From Triticum aestivum (Eukaryota > Streptophyta > Magnoliopsida > Poales > Poaceae): a stretch of 64,000 nt of DNA. Shown one piece after another: positions 12,157 to 24,011 of the stretch (its first letter is position 1; the number at the start of each line of letters is the position of its first letter). The notes beneath the pieces are model-generated. The model made no database searches. It was not told where the DNA came from and saw nothing but the letters and a program-made list of their open reading frames with translations. Location of the stretch: the NCBI RefSeq assembly GCF_018294505.1, contig NC_057803.1, positions 685,317,881 to 685,381,880 on the forward strand. Reading direction: 5' to 3'. The translations under genes were made by a program, and so were the position numbers.

Positions 12157-13481
12157 GAACATATGTATTTTCTTGCCCTGTAATATGGAACAAAGATGTT
12201 ATGTAATATAATGTTAATAATTTTGAATTTTACCTACGGTGCGGCTGTTTATTAAATCTGAGGGATGACCAGTCGTCGGCTTCAGCCCCCACGTAGATAG
12301 TACGGGGGTGTTCGGGATAAATCTAAACACTCTTCACTCCACATTCCGGTCCTTAAAGGAGGTGTTTAGCGCAACGAACAAGGCAATCAGACTATGCGGC
12401 CTTTACCACCCTCACTTAGCCATAGGAGTTTGACAATGAATAAAGTTTGGCGAAGCCCCTGGTGTTCGGAAGGACGAATTAGGGGCGCTATACACGCCAA
12501 ATCAGAAGAACCGATTCTTCGCAAGAAGCGGAAAAAATCTCCAACGATTTGGAACCTCACGAACAGCTGACCGGCTCTCGCCGCGTCATGACAGTCATTT
12601 TTGGCTTTCTCTACTGAGGTGCTCGTCCGGAAGAACCAGGACACAATCGTAGTAGTTCTCCCTTTACTACCCTAGCCGATATAGCGGAACGTAAGGTCAT
12701 AAGCACAGGAGCCGGGCAACCCAACTATTGACCAAAGACATGATTCTGAGCCGATGCATATAATGCTATAAGTTCGGGGTGCCGAAATGTACTGAAAAAG
12801 AGTTCGGACTTTTATTGTCGTGATGCTAGGTATAATGAAGCCCCTGGCGTATTAGTACGTACCATGGTGTACGTGTGCAATGAGTAATAGATACTGAGGT
12901 GAGGGAATGGAAAAGATTAAGTAATGAGCTGACACCACCATTTATTCACCTTTGTGGTATAATCGGTACGTTGAGGCATACCTTGTACCAGTAATGTGAT
13001 AAGCAAGTAAGGCTATTTAACATGACGTAACCAAGGGTGAGTTGCATGTGGGTATGTAAAACAAGAATATTAATCATTTATTAGAGACCACCTGGGGTTT
13101 CCCTTGTATGCCAGAGCTCATTGCCTCCTTGGTGTGTTCTGCAAATGGGTCGTCCGCATAGACCTTGAAAAAGGAAAAGAAAAACCCGTAAAAAAGAAAA
13201 AGCAGAAACGTGTGAATCCCAGGGTCTATCAAGCCATACTGTGGATCGCGAGCGAGTTGTGCCTCCGTCCGTACCCATGGCATTTTGAGTGCGTAGTTTA
13301 AATGCGCGTGGTACTAACACCATTGCCTCATCAGGGCTGGGACGAAGGCCAAATTGCTAGTTTGGCTTGTGACAAGCCGAGTTGTCATGCTGCAGTGTAG
13401 TCCGGACTCTCTTAGTGGTGTCCAGGGGCTCGACAGCCGGATTATAGCGCTGCTTGAGAAGGCCACTCTGTACTTTTGCTG
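12157..13481. other. Non-coding spacer of element B
   Basis: This is the counterpart of 3584-4764 in element A. Only short open frames occur, none with recognisable domains. An A-rich patch (13165-13205) codes a Lys-rich shadow ORF that I do not regard as a gene. Confidence 0.55.
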
Positions 13482-16400
13482 CTAGGGCGGCGGTGTGCTC
13501 TTCTGTACAGAGGGAGCGTTCTGTGGACCGTTTACCGCAATGACGCCACGTGGATCGGGCATCTTCAGTTTAAGATAAGCATAATGTGGCACCGCATTGA
13601 ATCTAGCAAATGCAGTTCGTCTGAGCAGAGCATGATAGCCGCTGCGGAATGGGACGATATCAAAGATTAGTTCTTCGCTTCGGAAGTTATCCGGAGGACC
13701 GAATACTACTTCGAGCGTTATTGAGCCCGTACAGCGGGCTTCTACGCCTGGAATGACTCCTTTAAAGGTGGTCTTTGTTAGTTTGATTTGTGAGGGGTCA
13801 ATTCCCATTTTCCGCACTGTGTCTTGGTATAGCAGGTTGAGGCTGCTACCACCGTCCATCAGGACTCGAGTTAGGTGGAACCCATCAATAATTGGGTCAA
13901 GAACTAGTGCGGCTGAACCGCCATGGCGGATACTAGTGGGGTGGTCTCGTCGATCGAAGGTGATCGGGAATGACGACCACGGATTGAATTTTGGGGCGAC
14001 TGGCTCTACCGCGCAGACATCCCTGAGTGCGCGCTTGCGCTCCCTTTTGGGGATATGTGTAATATATATCATGTTCACCGTTTTGACTTGAGGGGGAAAT
14101 CTCTTTTGCCCCCCGGTGTTTGGCTACCGGGGCTCTTCGTCGTTGTTCTCGCTCTGTGATTCCCCTTCTCTGCCTCTGCTATTTGCTTTGCTGGCTTGTT
14201 TGAAGACCCGGCAATCTCTATTGTTGTGGTTGGCCGGTTTGTCTGGGGTGCCTTGAATTTGGCAAGGACGATCAAGTATGCGGTCCAAGCTGGATTGTTT
14301 TTCGTTGCTCCTTTTATAGGGCTTCTTTCGCTAGCCGGACTTGGAGCCACTGAACCCGGCATGAACTGTTGTGTCATCGGTGTTATCACCATTGCTTTGG
14401 CGTTTGTTTCTGTTGCGCCGAAGCTTGCCGGTGCTGTTCTTGGCCTCGGAGGGGCTTGTTTCGTTGGCTATATTGTTACTACTGGCCAGCCAACTGTCCT
14501 CTCCCGCGCAAAAGCAGGTCATGAGTGCCGTGAGGGCTGCCATGGACTTCGGCTTTTCTTGGCTGAGGTGGCCTGCTAGCCATTCGTCACTGATGCTATG
14601 TTTGAAGGCTGCTAAGGCCTCGACGTCCGGACAGTCAACGATCTGGTCCTTTTTGGTTAGGAACCTAGTCCAAAATATTGTGGCTGATTCTCTAGGTTGT
14701 TGAACTATGTGGCTTAAGTCATCAGCATCTGGTGGCCGGACATAAGTTCCTTGGAAGTTGTCTAGGAAAGCTTCTTCCAAGTCCTCCCAGCTGCCGACGG
14801 AATTTTTAGGCAGGCTGTTAAGCCAGTACCGAGCTGTCCCTTTGAACTTTAATGGGAGGTATTTAATGGCGTGGAGATCATCTCCTCGAGCCATGTGGAT
14901 GTGGAGGATAAAGTCCTCGATCCATACTGCGGGATTGGTTGTGCCATCGTATGATTCCATATTGACGGGCTTGAACCCCTCGGGGAATTCATGGTCCAGT
15001 ACTTCATTTGTAAAGCAGAGAGGGTGTGTGGCGCCTCTATATCGGGCTGCGTCGTGGCGTAGTTTCGATGGAGTCTGTCTGTGGTGTTCGGCCCGGGCGT
15101 GGTTAGATTTATCACGTACGAATAAGTAGCCCTCCTCGTGCCTCGAGGCATGCCCTCGCGATCCATAGATCGATCTTGTGTGTCTTGTTCTATCGTCCAG
15201 GATTTGACGGAGGTCGTATGTGTGACCCCGAACTCTTCTATCTCTATTTTGCGAGGCGGTGGGGCAGGCTGTTGTTCGGCCTGAGATGTCGCTTTGTCCC
15301 GGCCGCGGGGTGGCCGGTCGGCCGTCCTGTCTTGACCATGCGGTGGTCGTTCTGCATTACAGGAGGGAGATGTGTGTTCCGGTGCCTCCTCATCAAATTG
15401 AGGTAGCAGTTTGCGTTTCGGGTAGCTCTTGGTTGGGCGCTTGAGGCCGTATTCTTCGACTGTCAGGACGTCGGTCCATCTGTCGATGAGCAGGTCTTGT
15501 TTAGCTTGAAGCTGCTGCTGTTTCTTTTTCAGGCTCCTTGTTGTGGCTATGAGTTGGAGTTTAAAACGCTCCTTCTCCAGATGGTCCTCTGGCACGATGA
15601 AGTCTTCGTTGCCGAGGCTTATCTCCTCTTCGGAGGGTGGATGGTAACTATCGTCCTCCGAGTTATCCTCTATGGCCTGTTCATCGGGGTTGTTTTGTGT
15701 GTTGTCATGTTCCTCCTCTTCGGATGCAGCACAGACAGGGTCTTCATTGTTTTCGGCGTCGCCCGGAGTACTATTCTCTCCGGTGCTAGTGTTGCCATCC
15801 TTTGAGCGACGAGGCTTAGAACGGCTTTTGGGGCGCCGGTGCTTGGACTGCGTCTCGGAAGTTTTATTCTTATCTGGCTCTTCTTTATCGTCGCCGGAAC
15901 CTTTAGGTGTATCAACCATGTACACGTCATATGAAGAGGTGGCCGTCCAACGTCCAGTGAATGGCGGGTCTTGGCCTTGCTCCCTATCGGCATCGTCGTC
16001 CATACCGTCGATGTCTTCGGAGCCATAATCTAGTACGTCGGTTAAGTCATCGACGGTGGCTATGAAGTGTGTGGCGGGTGGGAAGCAAAATTCCTCATCG
16101 TCCGTCTTTAGCTTGAACCAAACATAGTTTGGCCGTGAGTCCTCCACCAAGGATAATTTCTTCAAAGAATTCAGTACGTCACCCAAAGGCGAATGGTGGA
16201 AGATGTCTGCGGCGCTAAATTTGAAAATCAATAACCGATCCAGCTCGGTGTCCACAGATGCATCTGGTCCGGAACATATGGCCGGATACGAGTCCGGAGT
16301 TTCGTCAACGCAAGCATTGTAGGATGTCGAGTCTGTGTGCGGCTCCAATGCCGCGGACATTATGGCCTCGGAGGGGATAATCTGCTTTGGTACTGAGGCC

Positions 16401-16699
16401 GTTGGAGCAGCAGGATCCATCTCCTGGGTGTGCTCTGATGACAGATTTAAGTCATGTTCATCGGAGAGAATGGGAGCGATCGCCGCGGACTCAAATCCAT
16501 CGAAGATCAAGTCTCCACGGATATCCGTGACGTAGTTCAAGCTTCCAAATCTGACCTGATGGCCAAGGGCGTAGCTATCGGCCTGCTCCAGAAGGCCAAA
16601 AGAGTTGGCCCGCAGTACAAAGCCGCCGAACACGAAGATTTGTCTGGGGAGGAAGGTTTCTCCCTAGACCGCATCATTACTGACGATCGAAGGGGCCAT
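13482..16699 (-). pseudogene. gag-protease polyprotein of element B (broken)
   Basis: The expected ATG is at 16699. Eleven codons on, a TAG replaces the CAG still present in element A. The next long frame runs from 16633 to a frameshift near 15000 (594 aa open), continues at 14960-14331 with the Gag core (WIEDFILHIHMARGDD, WTRFLTKKDQIVDCPD), shifts again near 14340, and ends with 14078-13482, which carries the protease motif LMDGGSSLN. The N-terminal half is acidic with a Lys/Arg-rich patch and a short coiled coil. As in element A there is no polymerase, so the gag-protease-only state is a family trait and not damage to one copy. Confidence 0.85.
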
Positions 16700-16727
16700 C
16701 GAATCTTTTCGTCGATGGCACAGTGGA

Positions 16728-16747
16728 ACTCTCAATGAAAGCACCAA
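16728..16747 (-). other. Primer-binding site region of element B
   Basis: On the minus strand this reads TTGGTGCTTTCATTGAGAG directly inside the 5' LTR, identical to element A. Confidence 0.6.
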
Positions 16748-17226
16748 CGTCGGTGTCAAAACCCGCGGATCTCGGGTAGGGGGTCCCGAACTGTGCGTCT
16801 AGGATCGATGGTAACAGGAGACAAGGGACACGATGTTTACCCAGGTTCGGGCCCTCTCTATGGAGGTAATACCCTACTTCCTGCTTGATTGATCTTGATG
16901 AATATGAGTGTTACAAGAGTTGATCTACCACGAGATCGTAATGGCTAAACCCTAGAAGTCTAGCCTATGAGTATATGGTAATGAATCTGTCCTATCCGGA
17001 CTATGCTCTCCGGTTTATATAGACACCGGAGAGATCTAGGGTTACACGAGGTCGGTTACATAAGAGGGAATCTTCATAATCAGTCGCCTAGCTTGCCTTC
17101 CATGCCAAGTAGAGTCCAATCCGGACACGGGTATAGTCTTCGGTCTTCGTGCCTTCACAACCCATCAGTCCGGCCCATGGATAACAGGCCGGACGCCCGA
17201 GGACCCCTTAGTCCAGGACTCCCTCA
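16748..17226 (-). repeat. 5' LTR of element B (479 bp)
   Basis: On the minus strand it starts with TGAGGGAGTCCTGG and ends in ...ACACCGACG, the final CA being mutated to CG. TATATAAAC lies near 17013-17027. It aligns over its whole length with element A's 481-bp 3' LTR but is clearly more divergent from it than A's two LTRs are from each other. Confidence 0.88.
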
Positions 17227-19992
17227 CCGGCCAAGACACCTGGCTCTTCTCCAAGCCAACCAGCACACCTCGAGCATAACTACGGACTGCCAGCATCCTC
17301 ACCGGACCCCACCGTCCACCAGCGACCTCGCAATGACCTCAACCACCATCGTAATGGCCTCTGCGGTCGTGCTTATCCTCGGGAGCCCACATAACCGCCT
17401 TGCTCCGCTTATAAAAGGCCGCCCCGAGCACGCTTTCGACATCATCACTTCTCCTCCCTCACCTGTGAGCCCCCTGTAGGATCTAATTGACCAGAGATGG
17501 TCGCCTTCTTCCTCTCCAGCAGCCACTGCCGCCATAACCTTTCAGTTACTCCGACACAACCATGACCTCTCCCCAGATGATTTCTTCCCCCGAAGGCTTC
17601 CTTGAGCAGCTGCCGATCCATCCTACGCATCAATTTCACCGGAGGGGCACCATGGGCAAGAGCCCTCTTCCACCTCCGCTGGAGCTCTTCGGGAGTGCTC
17701 ACCGCCGGCAACTTCACGCACCCTAAGGATCCAACCCTACCTCTACAGGATCACCTCGACCATCTGAGCATGTGCATGTGCTCAGTTTCTCGAGGGGCGC
17801 CGTCGTTCACTGGCAATCACCACCGGTAACCACCTTCTCCCCTGTTCCCGCATGTGCATGTGCGTGACGAGGACTGGTCAAAGCTGACCAGTGAGCTAGG
17901 CGGGCTCACTGTCAGTGACTCAGCGTCGCACCGGCTCTTCCTAAGTGGAGATGTGTTTCACTGATTACGTCTCCCTCTCTGGAAAGTGTATTTCTATCCG
18001 AGTCATTTTCTTTTTAGATATTAAATCAAAATAAGATTTTGACTAAACTTTTACTACCTCTAAGTTTTAAACCACAACTCCATATGAAGTAATTATTTTT
18101 CTGAAATTCCTCATTTTTCATCTAGTTTATTTTATTATTTATTTCGCAATTTTACAAACATCTTTTTTGTACTGTTTGGGAATTATGTGATGATTGCATA
18201 TTTTGAAATTATGAAACATGGAGGGAAGATTATTATTACGAAATTGTGGATTGTACTCAACACCTCTACATACCCAAGGCAAGCATCTTGGACACTTGAT
18301 ATGATGAATGTTTGGTAGTTTGCTTGCTAGAATATTTGGATCATGATTATGATAATTTTGAATGAAATTTGCATATTGCTATTTATACATGCATGATCCA
18401 TTGATAATATTTTATCTTAACTTAAACATGAAGTATGAGTGAGTGTGGTTATTTTCACATGCAACATATGTCTATGTTTGTCCGGACTAATCTGCAGGAA
18501 AGAATCAGTCACGAGAAAAAGTGACCATGAGATAGAAATCTCATTGTGACGAGAATGATCACTGAGGGCATGTTGGGACATGCCAGGTGGTGACCCTATT
18601 GGGTACCACTAAGGATATATGTTGTGCTAACCACTATAGGGAAACTTAAACATCCTGAGTTGACCGTCGATCGAGTCTTGTTCCGGTAACCCCCATACTT
18701 GATTCGTGCTGCCACTCGTCCCTGCCACAGGTAGGGTATGGTTCAGTAAGTTGTTAACCCCTTTCCTGGTACACATTGTACAAAGAAGCCATGGTGAAAG
18801 ATACCAGAGGCCTCTGGTAGGCATGCCACCTAGTCAGGGGGCATCGGTGCTTCCGGCCGAGGCCGAGAGGGGGGACTCCTTAGTTTACACGATATAAATT
18901 GTCATCCCATGTTACTGGAGATTGGAGTGTCCCCTGCTTAGAGATTTTCTTCGATGATGCCTTGGGTGATTCTGGGCATCGGGAAAGTTAAGTTGTTGTG
19001 TGCTGGTTAGGTGTGTTTGCAACCCAAATTTTGTAATTGGAGTTAGTCAACGTCTTGGTGTTGGCTAAAGAAATCCTTTACTTGTGGGTAAAGAGTACAA
19101 CATCTGCAGAGTGTAAAACCTATTTGAATAGCCGTGTCCGCGGTTAAGGACTACAGTCTGGGAGATTCAAGTGTCAGTCTTAGCGTCGGTCTTTGGAGGA
19201 ATTAATTAAACAAGTAAAGTGATCTTGAATTTTGATGGGTTAATATTAGCATTAATGTTGATATGGACTAACCTTTTCTATTATATGAAATGTTGACTAT
19301 CTCCTGGGAAGGTTCTACCTCCTGGATACTCAGGTTGTTATTTTCAATATAAGTGCTTTATGTGGTGTCGCTTTAGACGCCCGACTGTGGCCTTTTGTTA
19401 TTATTTTCTATTGGGTTCTTTTGGGATGGTTCTACCTTCGAAAACCCACCTTTAATTTTGCTGATAATATGGTTGCTTATACTTATCTAACCTTTATTTT
19501 ACGTACTAATAAAGTACCTACATAAATGCATTCTTCAATTAACCTCATGCCATACACTTAAAGTTTTACTGCAAGCATTCTTCATGCTTTAATTATATCT
19601 TTTGTTCATGATGTTTGCGAGTACATTCAAAATTACTCACTGGCTTGTCACTAGCTATTGTCTTGGGCAGATCACGATTCGGAGAGGAGCACTACGAAGA
19701 CACCCGGCAACCTAGGGATCGGAGATAGCAGCCACGCAAGATAGAAGTTAGTCAGGTCAGCTGTTCCTGTGGGAATTGAGTCCCATCAACGTTGAAGATC
19801 CACGAGTCGCTTCTGTCATCCACTACTAGAGATCATTGTTGTAGTCAATGGACCTTTATGGTATTATACTCAAATTCTTGTAACTACTTGGAATTCCACA
19901 TCAAGGAAGGGTCCACCAGAAACAGTATCGGGCTGTGATGATACAAGGGTAATTTTTTGGGATTTTACGTCCCGGAAAAACCAGCCCTGTCA
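17227..19992 (+). repeat. LTR-like sequence of a long-LTR gypsy family, interrupted by element B
   Basis: A TATAAAA box at 17410-17416 is followed by a GC-rich leader and then about 2 kb of AT-rich sequence without ORFs, ending in ...CCCTGTCA at 19992. A block near 19080-19170 (AGAGTGTAA..., GCCGTGTCCGCGGTTA) is recognisably related to 37490-37560 in the solo LTR (AGAGTGTAA..., GCCGTGTCCCCGGTTA), and the TATA-to-end distances are similar. No primer site follows 19992, so this is probably a 3' or solo LTR whose 5' part is off-window. Boundaries are approximate. Confidence 0.5.
17410..17416 (+). promoter_or_regulatory. TATA box in LTR-like sequence
   Basis: TATAAAA followed by GGCCGCC lies ahead of a GC-rich transcribed-leader-like stretch. 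This fits an LTR promoter. No dedicated ORF follows. Confidence 0.4.
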
Positions 19993-20849
19993 CCAGCTAG
20001 GGTGGCATTTGTGAACCCCCTAGATGGCATTTTATGTGTATTGGGTGAGGGTGAGGTGGCATTTTGCAAAACTGACATGACAATTTGTTTAAATTGCAGG
20101 GAGATTTTGAGAGAAAACTGCCACTACTAGATCTAGATCTGACGGTCATGGCGGTGTTCCTTGGGATTGGGCCCCTGAAGAATGTTTGCCGGATAACATT
20201 TTCCAAAAAAGTCAAACTTGGACAGTTCAAATTCACCAAGGAACCTCTGTACCTTCCGCACGTACTACATGAAGAGTTTTCTCGTGGCCTTTGTTTCAAA
20301 AGAAGCAGCAACGCTCCCTAGAGTTTGAAATTATGAATTCGCCCAGCAGCTAAGGTTTGATGCGACAATTATATCCAACAATAAATTTGTGAGAAACATG
20401 GGGAGCCTCTTTTCTTTCTTGCAGTAAAACTTTTGATTTATTCATCAAACATCATAGTAGTAAAGATGAACATAAGAAGCAATGGAAATTACATCTATGT
20501 CCATAGACCACCGAGCTACAAGCACTGGGCAAGCTGAAGGCGCGCCACCGTCACCGCCCTTCCCTCAACGATATTTATATACTACAAAGTTAGCTGGATG
20601 TTAGAAATCCAATTTGCCTCCGCACATCCAAAAAATCCCTCCCACTAGATGTCCTCAATTTTAAAATGAAAAACATGCACACAAATGCTATTCTCCACTA
20701 GTCATGTAATTTGTGAAATCAAATAAGTTAAGGTTGCTGCATCACCCAACTCTCTTGTCCAATAAGAGCAAGCGTCTTTCAGTTTGGCCCAACTCTATTT
20801 ATCTTCCTTTAGTTCCAATGCTACAATGATCGTCTTGCCTTGGTGGCTG

Positions 20850-20924
20850 CCAGACTTCCCCCAGTTGTGATATGAAGATGAATATATTGGTTTCCAGACT
20901 TCTTCCAACTGTGATATGAAGATG
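20850..20924. repeat. Imperfect 31-bp direct repeat, two copies
   Basis: CCAGACTTC-N4-TGTGATATGAAGATG-type units start at 20850 and 20894, with a few mismatches and 13 bp between them. No function inferred. Confidence 0.6.
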
Positions 20925-21032
20925 CACATGCTGTCATTACGGAGTAGATATACATCATACTCAATAAAACAGATCATCACGTCCAAACTTTTTACAATCA
21001 TTGATTATGTAACAACAACTCAGTGCAATCTA

Positions 21033-21099
21033 CTCCCTCTATCCCATAATAAAAGAGCGTTAGCGTCAAGAACGCTCTTATATTATGGGACAAAGAGAG
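21033..21099. mobile_element. Stowaway-type MITE (Tc1/mariner), 67 bp
   Basis: The left end CTCCCTCTATCCCATAAT and the right end ATTATGGGACAAAGAGAG are imperfect inverted repeats, and the element is flanked by TA on both sides (21031-21032 and 21100-21101), the Stowaway target duplication. Almost the whole element can fold into one hairpin. Consensus CTCCCTC ends are typical of Triticeae Stowaway MITEs. Confidence 0.85.
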
Positions 21100-21467
21100 T
21101 ACTTAATATTTTTCCTGCAGTATCAGAACTTGAATCTATTATTGTGCGTCAGGAATTCCAACCATTGTTTGTAGAACTAGATGGGAGCTGAGAACAATGG
21201 CAATGTGAATGTTGTCCGAGTGAACCGATGCACCAACGTCGTCCGACTGGGTTTCTTTTCGAAGGATCATGATCAATGCTAAGGCACCTTACACCAAGGT
21301 CTCATGGATCACGTCATGTTAGATCTTCATAGGCATGTCCCTTAGTAGGTAATCCTGTCACTAACCATGGCGCACCTCTAATCAACCATCCATCAGGCAT
21401 GGGTAAGTAGTCATTCGACTAAGTCAAGCCAACTTTATATAGAAAAAAGTCATGCTATACACACGAT

Positions 21468-23047
21468 TGATATGTCTCCAACGTATCTATAATTTTTTAT
21501 TTTTCCATGTTATTATATTATCTGTTTTGGGTGTTTAATGGGCGTTATTATGCACTTTTATATTATTTTTGGGACTAACCTATTAACTGAAGGCCCAGTG
21601 CAAATTGTTGTTTTTTTGCCTATTTCAATGTTCCGCAGAAAAGGAATATCAAACAGAATCCAAACGGAATGAAACCTTCGCGAGGATCTTTTTTGGAACA
21701 AACGCAATCCAAGAGACTTAGAGTGGAGGTCAAGGAAGCAACAAGGCGGCCACGAGGAAGGGCGGCGCGCCCAAGGGAGGCGTGCCCCCACCCTCGTGGG
21801 CCACTCGTAGCTCCACCGACCTACTTCTTTCGCCTATATATACTCTTATACCCTGAAAACATCCAGGGGAGCCATGAAACCACTTTTCCACCGCCGAAAC
21901 CTTTTGTACCCGTGAGATTCCACTTGGAGACCTTTTTCAGCGATCTGTCGGAGGGGGATTCGATCACGGAGGGCTTCTACATCAACACCATAGCCTCTCC
22001 GATGATGTGTGAGTAGTTTACCACGGACCTTCAGGTCCATAGTTATTAGCTAGATGGCTTCTTCTCTCTCTTTGATCTTCAATACAAAGTTCTCCTTGAT
22101 GTTCTTGGAGATCTATTCGATGGAATACTTTTTGCGGTGTGTTTGCCGAGATCCGATGAATTGTGGGTTTATGATCAAGATTATCTATGAACAATATTTG
22201 ATTCTTCTCTGAATTCTTATATGCATGATTTGATATCTTTGCAAGTCTCTTCGACTTATCAGTTTGGTTTGGCCTACTAGATTGATCTTTCTTGCAATGG
22301 GAGAAGTGCTTAGCTTTGGGTTCAATCTTGCGGTGCTCAATCCCAGTGACAGAAAGGGAACCGACACGTATTGTATTATTGCCATTGAGGATTAAAAGAT
22401 GGGGTTTATATCATATTGCTTGAGTTTATCCCTCTACATCATGTCATCTTGCCTAATGCGTTACTCTGTTCTTATGAACTTAATACTCTAGATGCATGCT
22501 GGATAGCAGTCGATGTGTGGAGTAATAGTAGTAGATGCAGAATCGTTTCGGTCTACTTAACACGGACGTGATGCCTATGTTTATGATCATGCCTAGATAT
22601 TCTCATAACTATGCGCTTTTCTATCAATTGCTCGGCAGTAATTTGTTCACCCACCGTAAGATATGCTATCTTGAGAAAAGCCACTAGTGAAACCTATGGC
22701 CCCCGGGTCTACTTTACATCATATTATTTTCCCGTCAACTAGCTATTTCTGTCACCATTTATTTTGCAATCTTTATTTTGAAATCTATACAAAAAAATAC
22801 CAAAAATATTTATCTTATTATCTTTATCAGATCTCACTTTTGCAAGTGGTCCTGAAGGGATTGACAACCCCTTTATCGCGTTGGTTGCAAGGTTCTTATT
22901 TGTTTGTGCAGGTACTAGATGACTTGCGTGTAGTCTCCTACTGGATTGATACCTTGGTTCTCAAAAACTGAGGGAAATACTTACGCTACTTTGCTGCATC
23001 ACCGTTTCCTCTTCAAGGGAATACCAACGCATGCTCAAGAGGTAGCA
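21468..23047 (+). repeat. 5' LTR of element C (about 1580 bp)
   Basis: It begins with TGATATGTCTCCAACGTATC and ends in ...GAGGTAGCA. A TATA-like CTATATATAC lies near 21835. This LTR type is very common in wheat and barley. The start is firm; the end is set by the distance to the primer site and may be off by a few bases. Confidence 0.8.
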
Positions 23048-23057
23048 AGAAGGATTT

Positions 23058-23077
23058 TTGGTGCCATTGCCAGGGAG
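23058..23077 (+). other. Primer-binding site of element C
   Basis: TTGGTGCCATTGCCAGGGAG differs at a few positions from the TGGCGCCGTTGCCGGGGA site of Athila-type elements, which pairs with tRNA-Asp. The mismatches are consistent with decay. Confidence 0.65.
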
Positions 23078-23266
23078 ATCTACACTCAAGTCAAGACATA
23101 CAAAGTACCCATCACAAACTCTTATCCCTCGCATTACATTATTTGCCATTTGCCTCTCCTTTTCCTCTCCCCCACTTCACCTTTGCCATTTTATTCGTCC
23201 TTTTTCCGTTCGCTTCTTTTCGCTTGCCTCTGTGTGTCCGTGTGTTAGATTGTTTATCTTGATGTC

Positions 23267-24011
23267 ATGTCTAGTTCTCCTATTATTGTTAACACTCCCG
23301 ATAATGAAGTTCTTAATTTTAAACAAAGGGAGGGAGAAAATCTAAAAGGTGCTTGGTATAGAATTTGCAATGCTCAAAACAGATCTACTAAAAACCAATC
23401 TACCTCCGTTCTTCTTCGCAATTTTTACGTAGGCATCACTCCTTGGTATAGATATGTTCTTGATACCGTCACCGGAGGGAATTTCTTGGGTAGCCATACT
23501 TTTGATTCTTATAATGCTATGATAAACTTGTTAGGCCCACCGCCTCTTTTGGTCAATGGAACTATTTTAACTTTGGAACATGTGATGCAAAGGCTTGATA
23601 TTATTGAAAATAAATTTGCCACAGTTGAGTTAATTGAAAATTTGGATAAAAAAGATCCACAACCAAATTACTCAATATGGATCTAAGGTAGGAGTTGCTC
23701 TGAAAAATCTTAAGGAAAAGGAACCCATAGTCAATGAAAAGATAGATCAAGATTCCACTAGAATCGATAAACTTGAAGAAATTATTACCAACTTGGGGTC
23801 CGCTTTTTCTACCGTTAAAAACACCTCAAATCCTCCTCCTACCAAAGTTGCCAAATTTATCTATGTTCCTAAAAATAAGGGTGAATCTTCTAGTAAGAAA
23901 AATGAAGATCTCAAATCAATAAGTGTTCACCCCAACTTTGTAGATATCATTAAGGAACCTTTTGCTACAAATGAATTTCTTGATTTCATACCTAGAAGTT
24001 TGATCATTTGA
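23267..24011 (+). pseudogene. gag-like ORF of element C (frameshifted)
   Basis: The ATG at 23267 opens a 139-codon frame (to 23686), and a second frame (23634-24011, 125 codons) continues it after a shift near 23660-23690. The first part contains GAWYRICNAQNRS, as in the Gag of Athila-type elements. The second part is Lys/Glu rich. No zinc knuckle, protease or polymerase follows, so the product could only be a partial Gag. The shift together with the short length makes it a probable pseudogene, or the gag of a long-standing non-autonomous lineage. Confidence 0.6.

Larger units (their letters stand above)
8883..17226 (-). mobile_element. Element B: second copy of the element A family, minus orientation, 3' end missing
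   Basis: The 5' LTR (16748-17226), primer-site region, gag-protease and antisense gene match element A in order and sequence, inverted. B stops abruptly at 8883, only about 80 bp beyond the antisense TATA box, exactly where A's 3' LTR ends. In A the distance from the antisense ATG to the 3' LTR is about 550 bp; in B only 197 bp remain. The simplest reading is that A inserted into B, leaving B's last ~350 bp and its 3' LTR off the left edge. Confidence 0.87.
19993..21467. other. Unassigned sequence between repeats
   Basis: This is the only stretch over 1 kb that I cannot place in an LTR element. It has no ORF with recognisable domains (the longest is 78 codons, 20085-20321). It contains an imperfect 31-bp direct repeat (20850-20880 and 20894-20924) and a short MITE (21033-21099). 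The part near 20440-20570 looks like dispersed Triticeae repeat sequence but I cannot name it. Confidence 0.4.

Noticed and set aside
14196..14579. 127-codon hydrophobic ORF on the plus strand
   Set aside because: Shadow of the gag frame of element B on the other strand. The apparent membrane segments come from the complement of Lys/Glu/Asp-rich coding sequence.
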